A stretch of DNA of 64,000 nt from Epilithonimonas zeae (GCF_023278365.1 NZ_CP075338.1:1240001-1304000), one strand, 5' to 3'; numbered from the stretch's first letter, positions 26,209 to 35,411 are shown. Notes: generated from the letters alone by a model not told the origin. Made by a program: numbers and translations.

Positions 26209-26256
26209 TCATTCCGTAGGAATCTCGACAGCGACGTTTAGATTCCTACGGAATGA
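26209..26256. repeat. 17-bp perfect inverted repeat (REP-like hairpin)
   Basis: TCATTCCGTAGGAATCT (26209-26225) is the exact reverse complement of 26240-26256, with a 14-base loop. It lacks a T tract on the plus strand and looks like a dispersed palindromic intergenic element rather than a simple terminator. Confidence 0.75.
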
Positions 26257-26324
26257 TAAATATTATGCTGATTATTTTAATACATAATGCTCTAATTATC
26301 GACAAGTGTTCTAAAAAAGACAAA

Positions 26325-26420
26325 TCTAATAGCCCCGATTGTAGTGGAAATCCTTTTTCTTTTCTTTCACATAAGGAAAAGAAAAAGATTGTAACGGAAA
26401 GCGGGAAATAGCTCCTAAAA
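26325..26420. repeat. possible flavobacterial intergenic repeat with hairpin
   Basis: The stretch contains AATAGCCCCGATTGTAGTGG on the left, an inner 12-bp perfect inverted repeat CTTTTTCTTTTC/GAAAAGAAAAAG (26353-26364 and 26376-26387), and AACGGAAAGCGGGAAATAGC on the right. From memory, closely similar left and right blocks recur between genes in many Flavobacteriia genomes, with variable sequence between them. That could not be checked here. Confidence 0.5.
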
Positions 26421-26437
26421 ATTTGTTTTAAAATCCT

Positions 26438-26445
26438 TATTTTTG
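26438..26445 (+). promoter_or_regulatory. Bacteroidota -7 box immediately before idi
   Basis: TATTTTTG matches TAnnTTTG and ends four bases before the ATG at 26450, the same geometry as at rsmA. It implies a leaderless or nearly leaderless idi message. Confidence 0.5.
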
Positions 26446-26449
26446 TTCT

Positions 26450-26959
26450 ATGGAAAAAGTGGTATTGGTCAATCCTCAGGATGAAGTTTTGGGACAAATG
26501 GAAAAAATGCAGGCACACGAAAATGGACTTTTGCATCGTGCTTTTTCGGTTTTTCTATTCAACGAAAAAGGAGAAATGCTTTTGCAGAAACGGGCTGAAG
26601 AGAAATACCATTCACCCAACCAATGGACCAACGCTTGTTGTTCACACCCAAGATTGAACGAATCTTATCTGGATGCAGCCAAAAGACGTATCAAGGAGGA
26701 ATTGGGAATTGATTGTGAGCTGATGGAGAAATTCCATTTTATATACAAAGCAGATGTAGGGGAAGGACTTTGGGAACACGAGTTGGATTATGTTTTTACA
26801 GGAAACTTTGATGGAGAATTTGATTTGAATCCTGAGGAAGTTTCAGAAATCCGATATGTTTCTATTCCTGATTTACAAACTGAAATTTCTGAAAATCCGG
26901 ATAACTTTACAGAATGGTTTAAAATCATTTGGGCTGAATATCGAAATCAGCTGAATTAA
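26450..26959 (+). CDS. idi: isopentenyl-diphosphate delta-isomerase, type I
   Basis: Idi interconverts isopentenyl and dimethylallyl diphosphate in isoprenoid synthesis. The 169-residue Nudix-fold protein shows HRAFSVFLFNEKGEMLLQKRA, the active-site Cys in NACCSHPR, and the Nudix-like helix AAKRRIKEELGID. The acidic metal/proton-donor region GLWEHELDYVF is also present. Length and motifs fit the type I enzyme. It is transcribed from its own promoter after a repeat-rich spacer. Confidence 0.95.
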   Translation: MEKVVLVNPQDEVLGQMEKMQAHENGLLHRAFSVFLFNEKGEMLLQKRAEEKYHSPNQWTNACCSHPRLNESYLDAAKRRIKEELGIDCELMEKFHFIYKADVGEGLWEHELDYVFTGNFDGEFDLNPEEVSEIRYVSIPDLQTEISENPDNFTEWFKIIWAEYRNQLN

Positions 26960-27084
26960 TTTAATCTCACAAATCAAACCGATTTTGCAGATTAAAAAGT
27001 TTTGATGAATCACTAGATCTTTGAGAAAATTATAATTTTTCTAAACCCGAAAATATCCTTAACTTTATTATCAAATCTCTATTT

Positions 27085-27741
27085 ATGAAAGCTTTGGTAA
27101 TTGGTGCAACCGGCGCTACAGGAATTGATCTTGTGAATCAACTTTGTCAGGATGCTGACTTCGAGCAAATTGATATTTTTGTGAGACGACGTTCTGATTT
27201 TCACAATGAAAAAATCAAAGCATACATTGTAGATTTTGACCATCCAGAAGAATGGAAACACCTTGTGAAAGGCGATGTTGCTTTTTCTTGTCTCGGAACA
27301 ACTCTGAAATCTGCAGGAAGTAAAGAAAATCAAAAAGTAATTGATTATGATTATCAATTCAATTTTGCAAAAGCAGCAAAAGATAATGGTGTTGAAGATT
27401 ATATTTTAGTTTCTGCTTATGGTGCCAATCCTGATTCCAAAATTTTCTATTCCAGAATAAAAGGTGAGTTGGAGGAAGCTGTGAAAAATCTGAAATTCGA
27501 TAAGACAACGATTTTCAAACCAGGAATGCTGGAACGGAAAAACTCTGACAGAAGTGCTGAAATCACAGGTTTGAAAGCTATTAAATTCCTTAATAAATTA
27601 GGACTATTCAAAAGTCAACAGCCTTTACCAACTTATGTATTAGCGAAAGCGATGATTGTTGCTTCTAAAATTAAATCCAATAGTTTTTCGGAAATAAAAC
27701 TTCATAATATTTTCAGTTTTGCCGAGAAGAAAACACAATAA
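27085..27741 (+). CDS. NAD(P)-binding Rossmann protein, HTATIP2-like
   Basis: This 218-residue protein opens with the nucleotide-binding motif VIGATGATGIDLV and has CLGTTLKSAGSKE and SAYGANPDSKIFYSRIKGELE. It therefore belongs to the atypical SDR branch that includes TIP30/HTATIP2 and many bacterial NAD(P)H-binding proteins. The usual catalytic Tyr-x3-Lys is partly kept as Y-x3-K in FYSRIKGE. The substrate is unknown. It ends at a strong terminator facing galE. Confidence 0.8.
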   Translation: MKALVIGATGATGIDLVNQLCQDADFEQIDIFVRRRSDFHNEKIKAYIVDFDHPEEWKHLVKGDVAFSCLGTTLKSAGSKENQKVIDYDYQFNFAKAAKDNGVEDYILVSAYGANPDSKIFYSRIKGELEEAVKNLKFDKTTIFKPGMLERKNSDRSAEITGLKAIKFLNKLGLFKSQQPLPTYVLAKAMIVASKIKSNSFSEIKLHNIFSFAEKKTQ

Positions 27742-27771
27742 AAAATCCAATCTGCTTTGATTGGATTTTTG
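27741..27771. terminator. bidirectional rho-independent terminator
   Basis: A perfect 12-bp stem (AAAAATCCAATC, 27741-27752, with GATTGGATTTTT, 27759-27770) has a six-base loop. It lies between the convergent Rossmann-protein and galE genes and can serve both strands. Confidence 0.85.
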
Positions 27772-27775
27772 TTTA

Positions 27776-28795
27776 TTAATTATTTCTGTCTTTCAGGTAT
27801 TTCTGCCATTCCCAAGTAGTTTTGAGTGCTTCTTCCAAACTGGTTTCAGATTTCCAGTTGAGCTCTTTCTCAGCTTTGTCGGCATTAGCATAAGCAATTG
27901 TAATGTCACCTTCTCTTCTTGGGCAAATCTGGTAAGGAACCGCTACATCATTCGCCAGTTCAAAAGCTTTTACCACTTCTAAAACCGAGGATCCTTTTCC
28001 TGTTCCCAAATTATAAATATCCAAAACTGTTTCTTCCTCAGAATGCATCAGTTTTTGTAAAGCTGCAACGTGAGCTTTCGCCAAATCTACAACATAAATA
28101 TAGTCACGAATAGCTGTTCCGTCTTCTGTAGGATAATCATCACCCCAAATGCTCAATTTTTCTCTGATTCCAGCGGCAGTCTGCGTAACATAAGGAACCA
28201 AATTATTTGGAATTCCTGCAGGCAGCTCTCCTAGCAAAGCTGTTGGATGCGCACCAATTGGATTGAAATATCTTAATAGAGTAACCCTTTTGTTATAGGC
28301 TCGAGAAAAATCTTTCAGGATATCTTCGCCCATTTGTTTGGTTTTTCCGTAAGAAGATTCGGCTTCTTTGAGAGGTGTATTTTCATCAATCGGCATTTTA
28401 TCGGCTTGACCGTAAACCGTACAGGATGAACTGAAAATAAAGTTGGAAATATTTCTTTCCTTAAATTCCTGAAGGACATTAATCAATGAAAACAAATTGT
28501 TCTCATAATATTTTAAAGGCTCGGTCATACTCTCTCCTACTGCTTTTGAAGCCGCAAAATTGATACAACCTTCGATATCGTGCGCTTCGAAAACTTGCTG
28601 TAATAATTCTTTTCTTCTAAGATCAAAAGGATAGAAAATTGGTCTTTTGCCTGTGATTTCCTCAATATTATCAAGTATGAATTTTTCAGAATTTGATAAA
28701 TCATCTACAATGATGACATCAAAATTGTGATTAATAAGTTCAACAACCGTGTGAGAACCGATGTAACCTAAACCGCCTGTTACGAGTATGGACAT
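27776..28795 (-). CDS. galE: UDP-glucose 4-epimerase
   Basis: This 339-residue extended SDR interconverts UDP-glucose and UDP-galactose, feeding surface polysaccharide synthesis. Visible motifs are TGGLGYIGSHT (NAD binding), SSCTVYG and the catalytic Tyr149-x3-Lys153 (YGKTK). The substrate loop RYFNPIGAHP and the GTAIRDYIYVVDLA block are characteristic of GalE. It lies 25 bases downstream of the sugar aminotransferase gene, so the pair probably forms a small operon for nucleotide-sugar metabolism. Confidence 0.94.
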   Translation of the reverse strand: MSILVTGGLGYIGSHTVVELINHNFDVIIVDDLSNSEKFILDNIEEITGKRPIFYPFDLRRKELLQQVFEAHDIEGCINFAASKAVGESMTEPLKYYENNLFSLINVLQEFKERNISNFIFSSSCTVYGQADKMPIDENTPLKEAESSYGKTKQMGEDILKDFSRAYNKRVTLLRYFNPIGAHPTALLGELPAGIPNNLVPYVTQTAAGIREKLSIWGDDYPTEDGTAIRDYIYVVDLAKAHVAALQKLMHSEEETVLDIYNLGTGKGSSVLEVVKAFELANDVAVPYQICPRREGDITIAYANADKAEKELNWKSETSLEEALKTTWEWQKYLKDRNN

Positions 28796-28820
28796 TTAAT
28801 TAATTATAAGTTATAAATTA

Positions 28821-29951
28821 TTAGTTTTTTGCAAAAAATTCCAAAACAGAATCTGTAATATATTTCAACTGCTCTTCGTCCAATTCTGTATGCATTGGTA
28901 AAGAAATTACTTGGTCAAGTAATTTATCCGTATTGATGAAGTCTGCTGGGTTACTGTCTTGGAAATAAGCTTTCTGTTTTCTAAGCGCCACTGGATAATA
29001 AATCATCGCAGGAATTTCTTTCTCTGTTAAGAATTGTTGTAATTCGTTACGTTTTCCGTTGGTTATTCTCAAAGTGTATTGATGAAAAACATGTGTTGAA
29101 TTTTCCGCTCTTTTAGGTGTTAGGATATTTTCGTTTTCAGCAAAAGCTTCGTCATAATAATCTGCAGCTCTTCTTCTAGCTTCATTATAAGAATCAAGGT
29201 TTGGTAGTTTCTTTCTCAAAATCGCTGCTTGAATGCTGTCTAATCTTGAGTTAACCCCAACTTCGTCGTGGTAATAACGCTCGTACATGCCGTGGTTTAC
29301 AATTCCTCTCAGTCTGTGTGCTAATTCGTCATCATTAGTAAAAATAGCGCCTCCGTCTCCGTAGCAACCCAAATTTTTGGAAGGAAAAAATGATGTTGTT
29401 CCAATTGTTCCCATTGTTCCAGATTTTTTTTCGGTTCCGTCCGAGAAAATAAAATCAGCACCAATCGCCTGTGCATTATCTTCAACAACATAAAGATTGT
29501 GTTCTTTGGCAATTTTCAGGATTTCTTCCATATTCCCACATTGTCCGAAAAGATGAACAGGAATTATGGCTTTAGTTTTCGGTGTAATTGCTTTTTTGAT
29601 TGCTTCTGTATCGATGGTAAAAGTATCATAATCTACATCTACCAAAACAGATTTAAGCTTCAATAAATGAATTACTTCTACTGTCGCAGCAAAGGTAAAA
29701 TCTGCAGTGATTACTTCATCACCTTCTTGCAAATCCAAAGCCATCAATGCAATTTGAAGCGCATCTGTTCCATTAGCACAAGGAATCACGTGTTTTACAT
29801 CCAAATAAGTTTCCAAATCTGATTGGAAGGATTTGACTTCCGGACCATTTATAAAAGCCGCAGAATCCATCACATTTAAAACTGCGTTGTCAACTTCACT
29901 TTTGATTTTATAATATTGGCTTTGTAAATCGACCATTTGGATTTTCTTCAT
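28821..29951 (-). CDS. DegT/DnrJ/EryC1/StrS-family sugar aminotransferase
   Basis: This PLP enzyme of about 376 residues probably transaminates a nucleotide-linked keto sugar for surface glycan synthesis. The ATG at 29951 (MKKIQMVDLQSQY) is preferred; the frame extends two codons to a TTG. Motifs are CANGTDALQIAL near residue 58, VVEDNAQAIGA near 155, and the PLP lysine Lys192 in FFPSKNLGCYGDGG. The opening and the HMPVALRKQ-like end region resemble WbpE/PseC-type enzymes. The exact sugar is unclear. galE follows 25 bases later. Confidence 0.9.
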   Translation of the reverse strand: MKKIQMVDLQSQYYKIKSEVDNAVLNVMDSAAFINGPEVKSFQSDLETYLDVKHVIPCANGTDALQIALMALDLQEGDEVITADFTFAATVEVIHLLKLKSVLVDVDYDTFTIDTEAIKKAITPKTKAIIPVHLFGQCGNMEEILKIAKEHNLYVVEDNAQAIGADFIFSDGTEKKSGTMGTIGTTSFFPSKNLGCYGDGGAIFTNDDELAHRLRGIVNHGMYERYYHDEVGVNSRLDSIQAAILRKKLPNLDSYNEARRRAADYYDEAFAENENILTPKRAENSTHVFHQYTLRITNGKRNELQQFLTEKEIPAMIYYPVALRKQKAYFQDSNPADFINTDKLLDQVISLPMHTELDEEQLKYITDSVLEFFAKN

Positions 29952-30028
29952 AATCAAATATTTATTATTAAAAGCATCTGAAAATCATTATCAATATTAG
30001 TTTTAATAATTCTCGAAGGTGATTTCAA

Positions 30029-31702
30029 ATGCAAAAACATTATTTTGTAAATTTACATTTATTTATCAGTTTAAAAAATCTAATTCCCCTAAACGTGAGA
30101 AAAATCTTTACAATTTTGTCAGTCAGCTTTTCGTTAGTTGCAACTGCTCAAACCGAATTGGTCTTTGTTTTCTTCAAAGATAAACCGAATAAAGCTTCTT
30201 TTTATTCCAACCCTTTATCAGAATTAACTCAGAAATCTCTTGACAGGAGAAACAATCTTGGAATAGCTTTAACAGATCAGGATGCTCCTATAGAAACAAC
30301 TTATATTCAGAATATTAAAAATCTTGGATTTACGGTTACTGATTATTCTAAATGGCTGAACGGCGTTGCTGTGAATGCTACTTCTGCTCAGATACAGACT
30401 TTATCTCAGCAAAGTTATGTAGACCACGTGGAAAGTTTTGTTAAAAATCCGAATGGCGGAAAACGTAATGAAAAGATTGAAAAATTTAAAGAATTTGCTT
30501 CAACTAATGATAACAAAGATGCTTTAACAACATTTAATTATGGAAGCGGTTTGAGCCAGATTAATCAAATCAATGTTCGCGCTCTTCACGTTGCTGGTTT
30601 TACCGGAGCCGGAATGACGATTGCAGTAATTGACACTGGTTTTCCATCCGTAGATACAGGAAATGCATACAAGAGGCTTCGCGATAATGGACAAATTAAA
30701 GGTGGTTATAATTTTATCAATAAAAGCACAGACATTTATAACACTTCTTTAAATACGCACGGTTCCATTTGTATGGGTGCTATTGGTGGCTATTTGGATA
30801 ATCAATTTGTAGGAACAGCTCCTGATGCAGATTTTTATCTATATGCTTCTGAAGATGGTGCCAATGAAATCCCCGAAGAGGAACTGTATTGGATAGAAGC
30901 TGCGGAAGAGGCTGATAGGAAAGGCGTTGACGTAATCTCAACTTCATTAGGTTATACTGAGTTTGATGACAGCAGATATGATTATACCTATGCTAATATG
31001 AATGGAACAACGTCTTTTATCGCAAGAGGTGCTCAAATTGCTACTGAAAAAGGAATTTTTGTAACTTTTGCTGCAGGAAATGAAGGTACAAGTTCTTGGC
31101 ATTACATCTCAACACCAGCTGATAATGCTAAAGTTTTTACAATTGGAGCCGTTACCAATCAAGGGCAATCTTCCTCTTTTTCTTCTTTTGGACCAAATTC
31201 TGCCGGTGTAATAAAACCAGATGGTGCAGCAAGAGGATCAGAAACTTATACAGTTTATGGAAGTCAAGTAACGCAAGCTAGCGGAACTTCCCTTGCAAAT
31301 CCAGTTGCAGCGGGCGGTGTTGCCTGTCTATTACAGTCTTTGCCTAACAATATTTCCAGAGAAGATATTAAAAATAAATTAAGACAAAACGCTTCTCTTT
31401 ATCCAAATCCATCAGCTCAAATGGGATACGGAATTCTGAATTTCTATAAAACTTATCAGACTTTAGGTTTAAAGGATATCACTAAAACTAATATTAAAGT
31501 TTATCCAAATCCAGTGAAAGACTTTATTAATATTACTTCTGATAAAGCCATAAAATCTGTTGAAATCTATGATGTTTTAGGAAGATTAATTAAAACTAAT
31601 TCTTCTTCTAAAGTTAATGTTTCACAACTTTCTAAAGGAAATTATCTTCTAAAAATAAAGACTGATTCTGGAGATATTATTGAGAAATTTATTAAAGAAT
31701 AA
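30029..31702 (+). CDS. T9SS-exported subtilisin-like serine protease (S8)
   Basis: This 557-residue secreted protease is counted from the ATG at 30029. A GTG at 30095 would place the signal peptide (RKIFTILSVSFSLVATAQ) at the very start and may be the true start. The S8 triad is Asp202 in VIDTGF, His244 in NTHGS and Ser421 in SGTSLANP; the oxyanion Asn lies in FAAGNEG. The last ~75 residues (IKVYPNPVKDFINI ... SKGNYLLKIKT) are a type A T9SS sorting domain. The protein should therefore cross the outer membrane by the type IX system and be released or surface-anchored. Confidence 0.92.
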   Translation: MQKHYFVNLHLFISLKNLIPLNVRKIFTILSVSFSLVATAQTELVFVFFKDKPNKASFYSNPLSELTQKSLDRRNNLGIALTDQDAPIETTYIQNIKNLGFTVTDYSKWLNGVAVNATSAQIQTLSQQSYVDHVESFVKNPNGGKRNEKIEKFKEFASTNDNKDALTTFNYGSGLSQINQINVRALHVAGFTGAGMTIAVIDTGFPSVDTGNAYKRLRDNGQIKGGYNFINKSTDIYNTSLNTHGSICMGAIGGYLDNQFVGTAPDADFYLYASEDGANEIPEEELYWIEAAEEADRKGVDVISTSLGYTEFDDSRYDYTYANMNGTTSFIARGAQIATEKGIFVTFAAGNEGTSSWHYISTPADNAKVFTIGAVTNQGQSSSFSSFGPNSAGVIKPDGAARGSETYTVYGSQVTQASGTSLANPVAAGGVACLLQSLPNNISREDIKNKLRQNASLYPNPSAQMGYGILNFYKTYQTLGLKDITKTNIKVYPNPVKDFINITSDKAIKSVEIYDVLGRLIKTNSSSKVNVSQLSKGNYLLKIKTDSGDIIEKFIKE

Positions 31703-31721
31703 ACTAGGTATTTAACAAAAT

Positions 31722-31755
31722 AAAACGGGCAATAGTATTTCTATTGCCCGTTTTT
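31722..31755. terminator. bidirectional rho-independent terminator
   Basis: A perfect 14-bp stem (AAAACGGGCAATAG, 31722-31735, with 31741-31754) has a TATTT loop and flanking A and T runs. It lies between the convergent protease and pgl genes. Confidence 0.88.
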
Positions 31756-31771
31756 CATGTAAATAAATTGA

Positions 31772-32482
31772 TTAATTCAAGGCTTTCTCATCCGTAAAAA
31801 ACTGAAACGTTTCTTTTTTATTAATGAGTTGAAGAGGGTATAATTGCGGGTTGTATGCTCCGTTCAAAACTTCATTTAGTGCGTGTTTTTTGGATTCGCC
31901 AAATGCTACAACCAGAATGTTTTCGGCTTTATTAATAATTGGTTCTGTCAAAGTGATACGGTACATTTCCTGAGATTTCAGATAATAAGCATCAACCCAT
32001 TTTTCCTTCTCATTCAAAATTTCTTCGCCTGGAAATAGAGATGCTGTATGACCATCATCTCCCATTCCCAAAAGAATAAAATCGAAAACACCTTCATTTC
32101 CTAAAATATTTCTGATCTGCTTCTCATATTCTTTCGCAAATTCCTCAGGCTCTACTCCATCTTTGTACATTGGAAAAATGTGATTTTTACTCACAGGAAC
32201 TTGATTAAACAATGTTTCAAAAGTCATTTTCGCATTGCTTTTATCATCGTCCAAAGATACCCAACGTTCATCAACCCAAAAGAAATAGATTTTGCTCCAT
32301 TCTACTTTTTCAGCATATTCTTTAGTTGTTAACAATTTGAAAATAGCTTTTGGAGAAGAACCGCCACTTAAAGCAACTACAAATTTGCCGTGTTTTTTGA
32401 TTGACTTTTCTGCCAGTTCAACAAATGTATCAGCCGATTTTTGATATAATTCTTCCAGATTTTTAAATACTGTAATGTTCAT
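31772..32482 (-). CDS. pgl: 6-phosphogluconolactonase (DevB type)
   Basis: Pgl hydrolyses 6-phosphogluconolactone, the second step of the oxidative pentose phosphate pathway. The 236-residue protein has the glucosamine-6-phosphate-isomerase-like fold with VALSGGSSPKAIFKLL near residue 37, FFWVDERWV near 68, and LLGMGDDGHTASLFPG near 137. It is the last gene of gnd-zwf-pgl, 16 bases after zwf. This is the real cytosolic lactonase, separate from the secreted propellers at 20.5 and 24.1 kb. Confidence 0.95.
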   Translation of the reverse strand: MNITVFKNLEELYQKSADTFVELAEKSIKKHGKFVVALSGGSSPKAIFKLLTTKEYAEKVEWSKIYFFWVDERWVSLDDDKSNAKMTFETLFNQVPVSKNHIFPMYKDGVEPEEFAKEYEKQIRNILGNEGVFDFILLGMGDDGHTASLFPGEEILNEKEKWVDAYYLKSQEMYRITLTEPIINKAENILVVAFGESKKHALNEVLNGAYNPQLYPLQLINKKETFQFFTDEKALN

Positions 32483-32498
32483 TCTCGTCAGTTAAAAA

Positions 32499-33980
32499 TT
32501 AAACCCATTTGTGACCCTGCCTTTCGACTAAAGCATCGCTGCCTTCTGGCCCCCAACTTCCTGCTTGATAATTCGGGAAAGACAGTTCTTTATTATTTTC
32601 CCAATATTCCTGAATTGTTTTCACAACATCCCAAGCTTCTTCAACCTGGTCAGATCGCATAAACAGAGTTAGATCACCCAAAAGTGCTTCCAGTAAAAGT
32701 GTTTCATAAGCTTCCGGACTATCTTCCTGACAAGCAAAATCATTAAAGACCATTTCCACAGGCTTCAAATCCAAAGAAAGTCCCGGCTTTTTGCTCATAA
32801 ATTGAAGACGAATATCCATAGAAGGCTGAATGTTGATAATCAATCTGTTTGCTGATAATTCAAACGGACTGTTAGAGAATGTAGATGTTGGCAGCGGACG
32901 GAATTGGATAGTAATATAAGAATGTTTTTTCTCCATCTTTTTTCCTGTTCTCACATAAAAAGGGACGTTTTGCCATCTCTCATTATCCAAATAAAATTTC
33001 ATTGCCACAAAAGTCTCTGTGTTAGAATCTTCAGCAATTCCATTTTCCTGACGGTAACCTTTTACCTCTGTGCCATTGATCATTCCTGGTCCATATTGTC
33101 CTCTGACTGCATAATGTGAAACTTTATCTGGTGTGATTCTGCGAATAGATTTCAGAACATCTACTTTTCTGTCTCTTATTTCTCCCGATTCCAAAGAAGC
33201 CGGCGGTTCCATTGCAACCATACAAAGAATCTGAAGCAAATGATTCTGAACCATATCTTTCAGTGCACCAGTTTGTTCGTAGAAAGCGCCTCGGGTTTCA
33301 ACGCCAACTTCTTCGGCTACAGTTATTTGAATAGATTCAATATATTTTTGATTCCACAAAGGTTCGAAAATCGAATTTCCAAATCTGAATGTTAGGATAT
33401 TTTGAACCGTTTCTTTTCCTAAGTAATGATCAATACGATAGATTTGTTCTTCTTGAAAAGTCTGTGACAAAAGTGTATTAAGTTCAATCGCAGAAGCTTT
33501 GCTATGTCCGAAAGGTTTCTCAATAATAATTCTATCCTTACTTGCGTCAGAAGCTAAAAACGTATTTTTGATGTGATTAGAAATCGTTTCAATAAAATTG
33601 GGAGCTATTGACAAATAGAATAATCTGTTAGCTCTAACACCATAATCTATATCGAAATTTTGTAATTTCTGACTAAGATCTTGATACGATTGCTGTTCAT
33701 TTAATTGATGCTGAAAGTAAGTCAAATGTGATTGAAAACCTTCCCAATCTTCTGAAGTTACATCTTTTCGGGAAAACTCATTCAGATTTTCTTTGATATA
33801 ATCTCTGAATTTTTCGTCCGTATTTTCTGCTCTTCCCAAAGCTACAATATTGAAACGCTCAGGCATCCTGCCGTCGATATACAAATTGTAAAACGCAGGA
33901 AACAATTTTCTTTTAGCTAAATCTCCGGTTGCACCAAAAATGATAATCGTAGTTGGTTGCAGGATTTTATTTTCACTCAT
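32499..33980 (-). CDS. zwf: glucose-6-phosphate 1-dehydrogenase
   Basis: Zwf oxidises glucose 6-phosphate to the lactone with NADP+. The 493-residue protein has the Rossmann motif IFGATGDLAKRKLFPA, the active-site motif RIDHYLGKETVQN, and EKPFGHS. It is the middle gene of the oxidative pentose phosphate operon, with gaps of 12 bases from gnd and 16 from pgl. All key motifs are intact. Confidence 0.97.
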   Translation of the reverse strand: MSENKILQPTTIIIFGATGDLAKRKLFPAFYNLYIDGRMPERFNIVALGRAENTDEKFRDYIKENLNEFSRKDVTSEDWEGFQSHLTYFQHQLNEQQSYQDLSQKLQNFDIDYGVRANRLFYLSIAPNFIETISNHIKNTFLASDASKDRIIIEKPFGHSKASAIELNTLLSQTFQEEQIYRIDHYLGKETVQNILTFRFGNSIFEPLWNQKYIESIQITVAEEVGVETRGAFYEQTGALKDMVQNHLLQILCMVAMEPPASLESGEIRDRKVDVLKSIRRITPDKVSHYAVRGQYGPGMINGTEVKGYRQENGIAEDSNTETFVAMKFYLDNERWQNVPFYVRTGKKMEKKHSYITIQFRPLPTSTFSNSPFELSANRLIINIQPSMDIRLQFMSKKPGLSLDLKPVEMVFNDFACQEDSPEAYETLLLEALLGDLTLFMRSDQVEEAWDVVKTIQEYWENNKELSFPNYQAGSWGPEGSDALVERQGHKWV

Positions 33981-33992
33981 TTTTCCCTGAAT

Positions 33993-35411
33993 TTATTGAT
34001 TTGAAGAATTCCAAGTTGTGTGAAAAACGCCTTCTCTATCCACACGTTGGTAAGTATGCGCTCCGAAATAATCACGCTGAGCCTGAATCAAATTCACTGG
34101 AAGAGATTCTGTAGTATAAGCATCAAAATAACCTAAAGCTGTTTGAAGTCCTAAACTTGAAATTCCGTTTTCGACAGCGAAACTTGCCGTTTTTCTTAGA
34201 GATTGGATTTTCGATTTTACAATTTCAGAAATATCTTGATTCAATAAAATATTTGATAAATTCGGGTCCGCAGAATATGCAGTGTAGAATTTCTCTAACA
34301 ATACAGAACGAATGATACAGCCGCCTCTCCAGATTTTAACAACATCTTTCAATGGAATTTCAAAGTTGTATTCTTCAGAAGCTTTTACCAATAATGCCAA
34401 ACCTTGAGCATAGCTGATTAAGGTTGCCAAATACAAAGCATCACCAACATCTTTGATGAATGATTCTACATTTTCCGGACTTATAATTTTTTTCTCGGAA
34501 TATAATTTGGAAGCCTGAACACGCTCATCTTTATAAGCAGACAAGATTCTGGAAGTTACCGCAATATCAATCGTCGGAATAGAAACTCCGATTTCCATTG
34601 CTTGCTCAGAAGTCCATTTTCCGGTTCCTTTTGCGCCGGCCTTATCTAAGATTTTATCAACCAAATAAGCATCAGTCAAATCATCTTTTTGTTGGAAAAT
34701 ATCTCTTGTAATCTCAATCAAGAAAGAATTCATCTCGCCATCATTCCAATTTTTGAAAACCTCATAAAGTTGTTCGTTATTAAGATTCGCCCCTTTTCTT
34801 AGAAGGTCGTAAGCTTCGCTGATGAGTTGCATAATCGCATATTCGATTCCGTTGTGGACCATTTTTACATAATTTCCGGCAGAACCTTTGCCCATATACG
34901 CTGTACAAGCTTCTCCATCGACTTTTGCTGCAATAGATTCCAACATCGGCCTCAGAAGTTTGAACGCTTCCACATCTCCGCCAGGCATAATACTTGGCCC
35001 TTTTCTTGCGCCTTTTTCGCCACCGGAAACGCCCATTCCCACAAAGTGTAAATCTTTGGAAGCAAGATCAGAAATTCTTCTGTTAGTATCCTCGAAATAT
35101 GAATTTCCAGCATCGATTACGATATCACCTTTACTCAAAAGCGGTGTTATATTTCCCAAAACGGCATCTACAGGTTTTCCCGCAGGAACCATTAAAATAA
35201 TTTTTCTCGGCGTTTCCAAAGCATTTACAAATTTCTCCAAAGAAACTGTTCCTTTGACTTTCATTTCAGAAGTTGCGCCGTCCTGCAAATGTTTTACTTT
35301 TTCTTCATCGAGATCAAATCCTGCGATAGAAAAACCATTTTCAGCAATATTGTAAAGAAGATTTCTCCCCATTACTCCGAGACCAATCATCCCGTAATTA
35401 TACTTTTCCAT
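33993..35411 (-). CDS. gnd: 6-phosphogluconate dehydrogenase, decarboxylating
   Basis: This enzyme converts 6-phosphogluconate to ribulose 5-phosphate with CO2 and NAD(P)H. The 472-residue length is the long (GndA-type) form. Motifs are GLGVMGRNLLYNIAENGF for cofactor binding, VGMGVSGGEKGARKGPSIMPGG, and KMVHNGIEYAIMQ with the catalytic Lys. The C-terminal block RDYFGAHTYQR is also present. It is the first gene of gnd-zwf-pgl, so the operon encodes the entire oxidative branch, in reverse pathway order. Confidence 0.97.
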   Translation of the reverse strand: MEKYNYGMIGLGVMGRNLLYNIAENGFSIAGFDLDEEKVKHLQDGATSEMKVKGTVSLEKFVNALETPRKIILMVPAGKPVDAVLGNITPLLSKGDIVIDAGNSYFEDTNRRISDLASKDLHFVGMGVSGGEKGARKGPSIMPGGDVEAFKLLRPMLESIAAKVDGEACTAYMGKGSAGNYVKMVHNGIEYAIMQLISEAYDLLRKGANLNNEQLYEVFKNWNDGEMNSFLIEITRDIFQQKDDLTDAYLVDKILDKAGAKGTGKWTSEQAMEIGVSIPTIDIAVTSRILSAYKDERVQASKLYSEKKIISPENVESFIKDVGDALYLATLISYAQGLALLVKASEEYNFEIPLKDVVKIWRGGCIIRSVLLEKFYTAYSADPNLSNILLNQDISEIVKSKIQSLRKTASFAVENGISSLGLQTALGYFDAYTTESLPVNLIQAQRDYFGAHTYQRVDREGVFHTTWNSSNQ

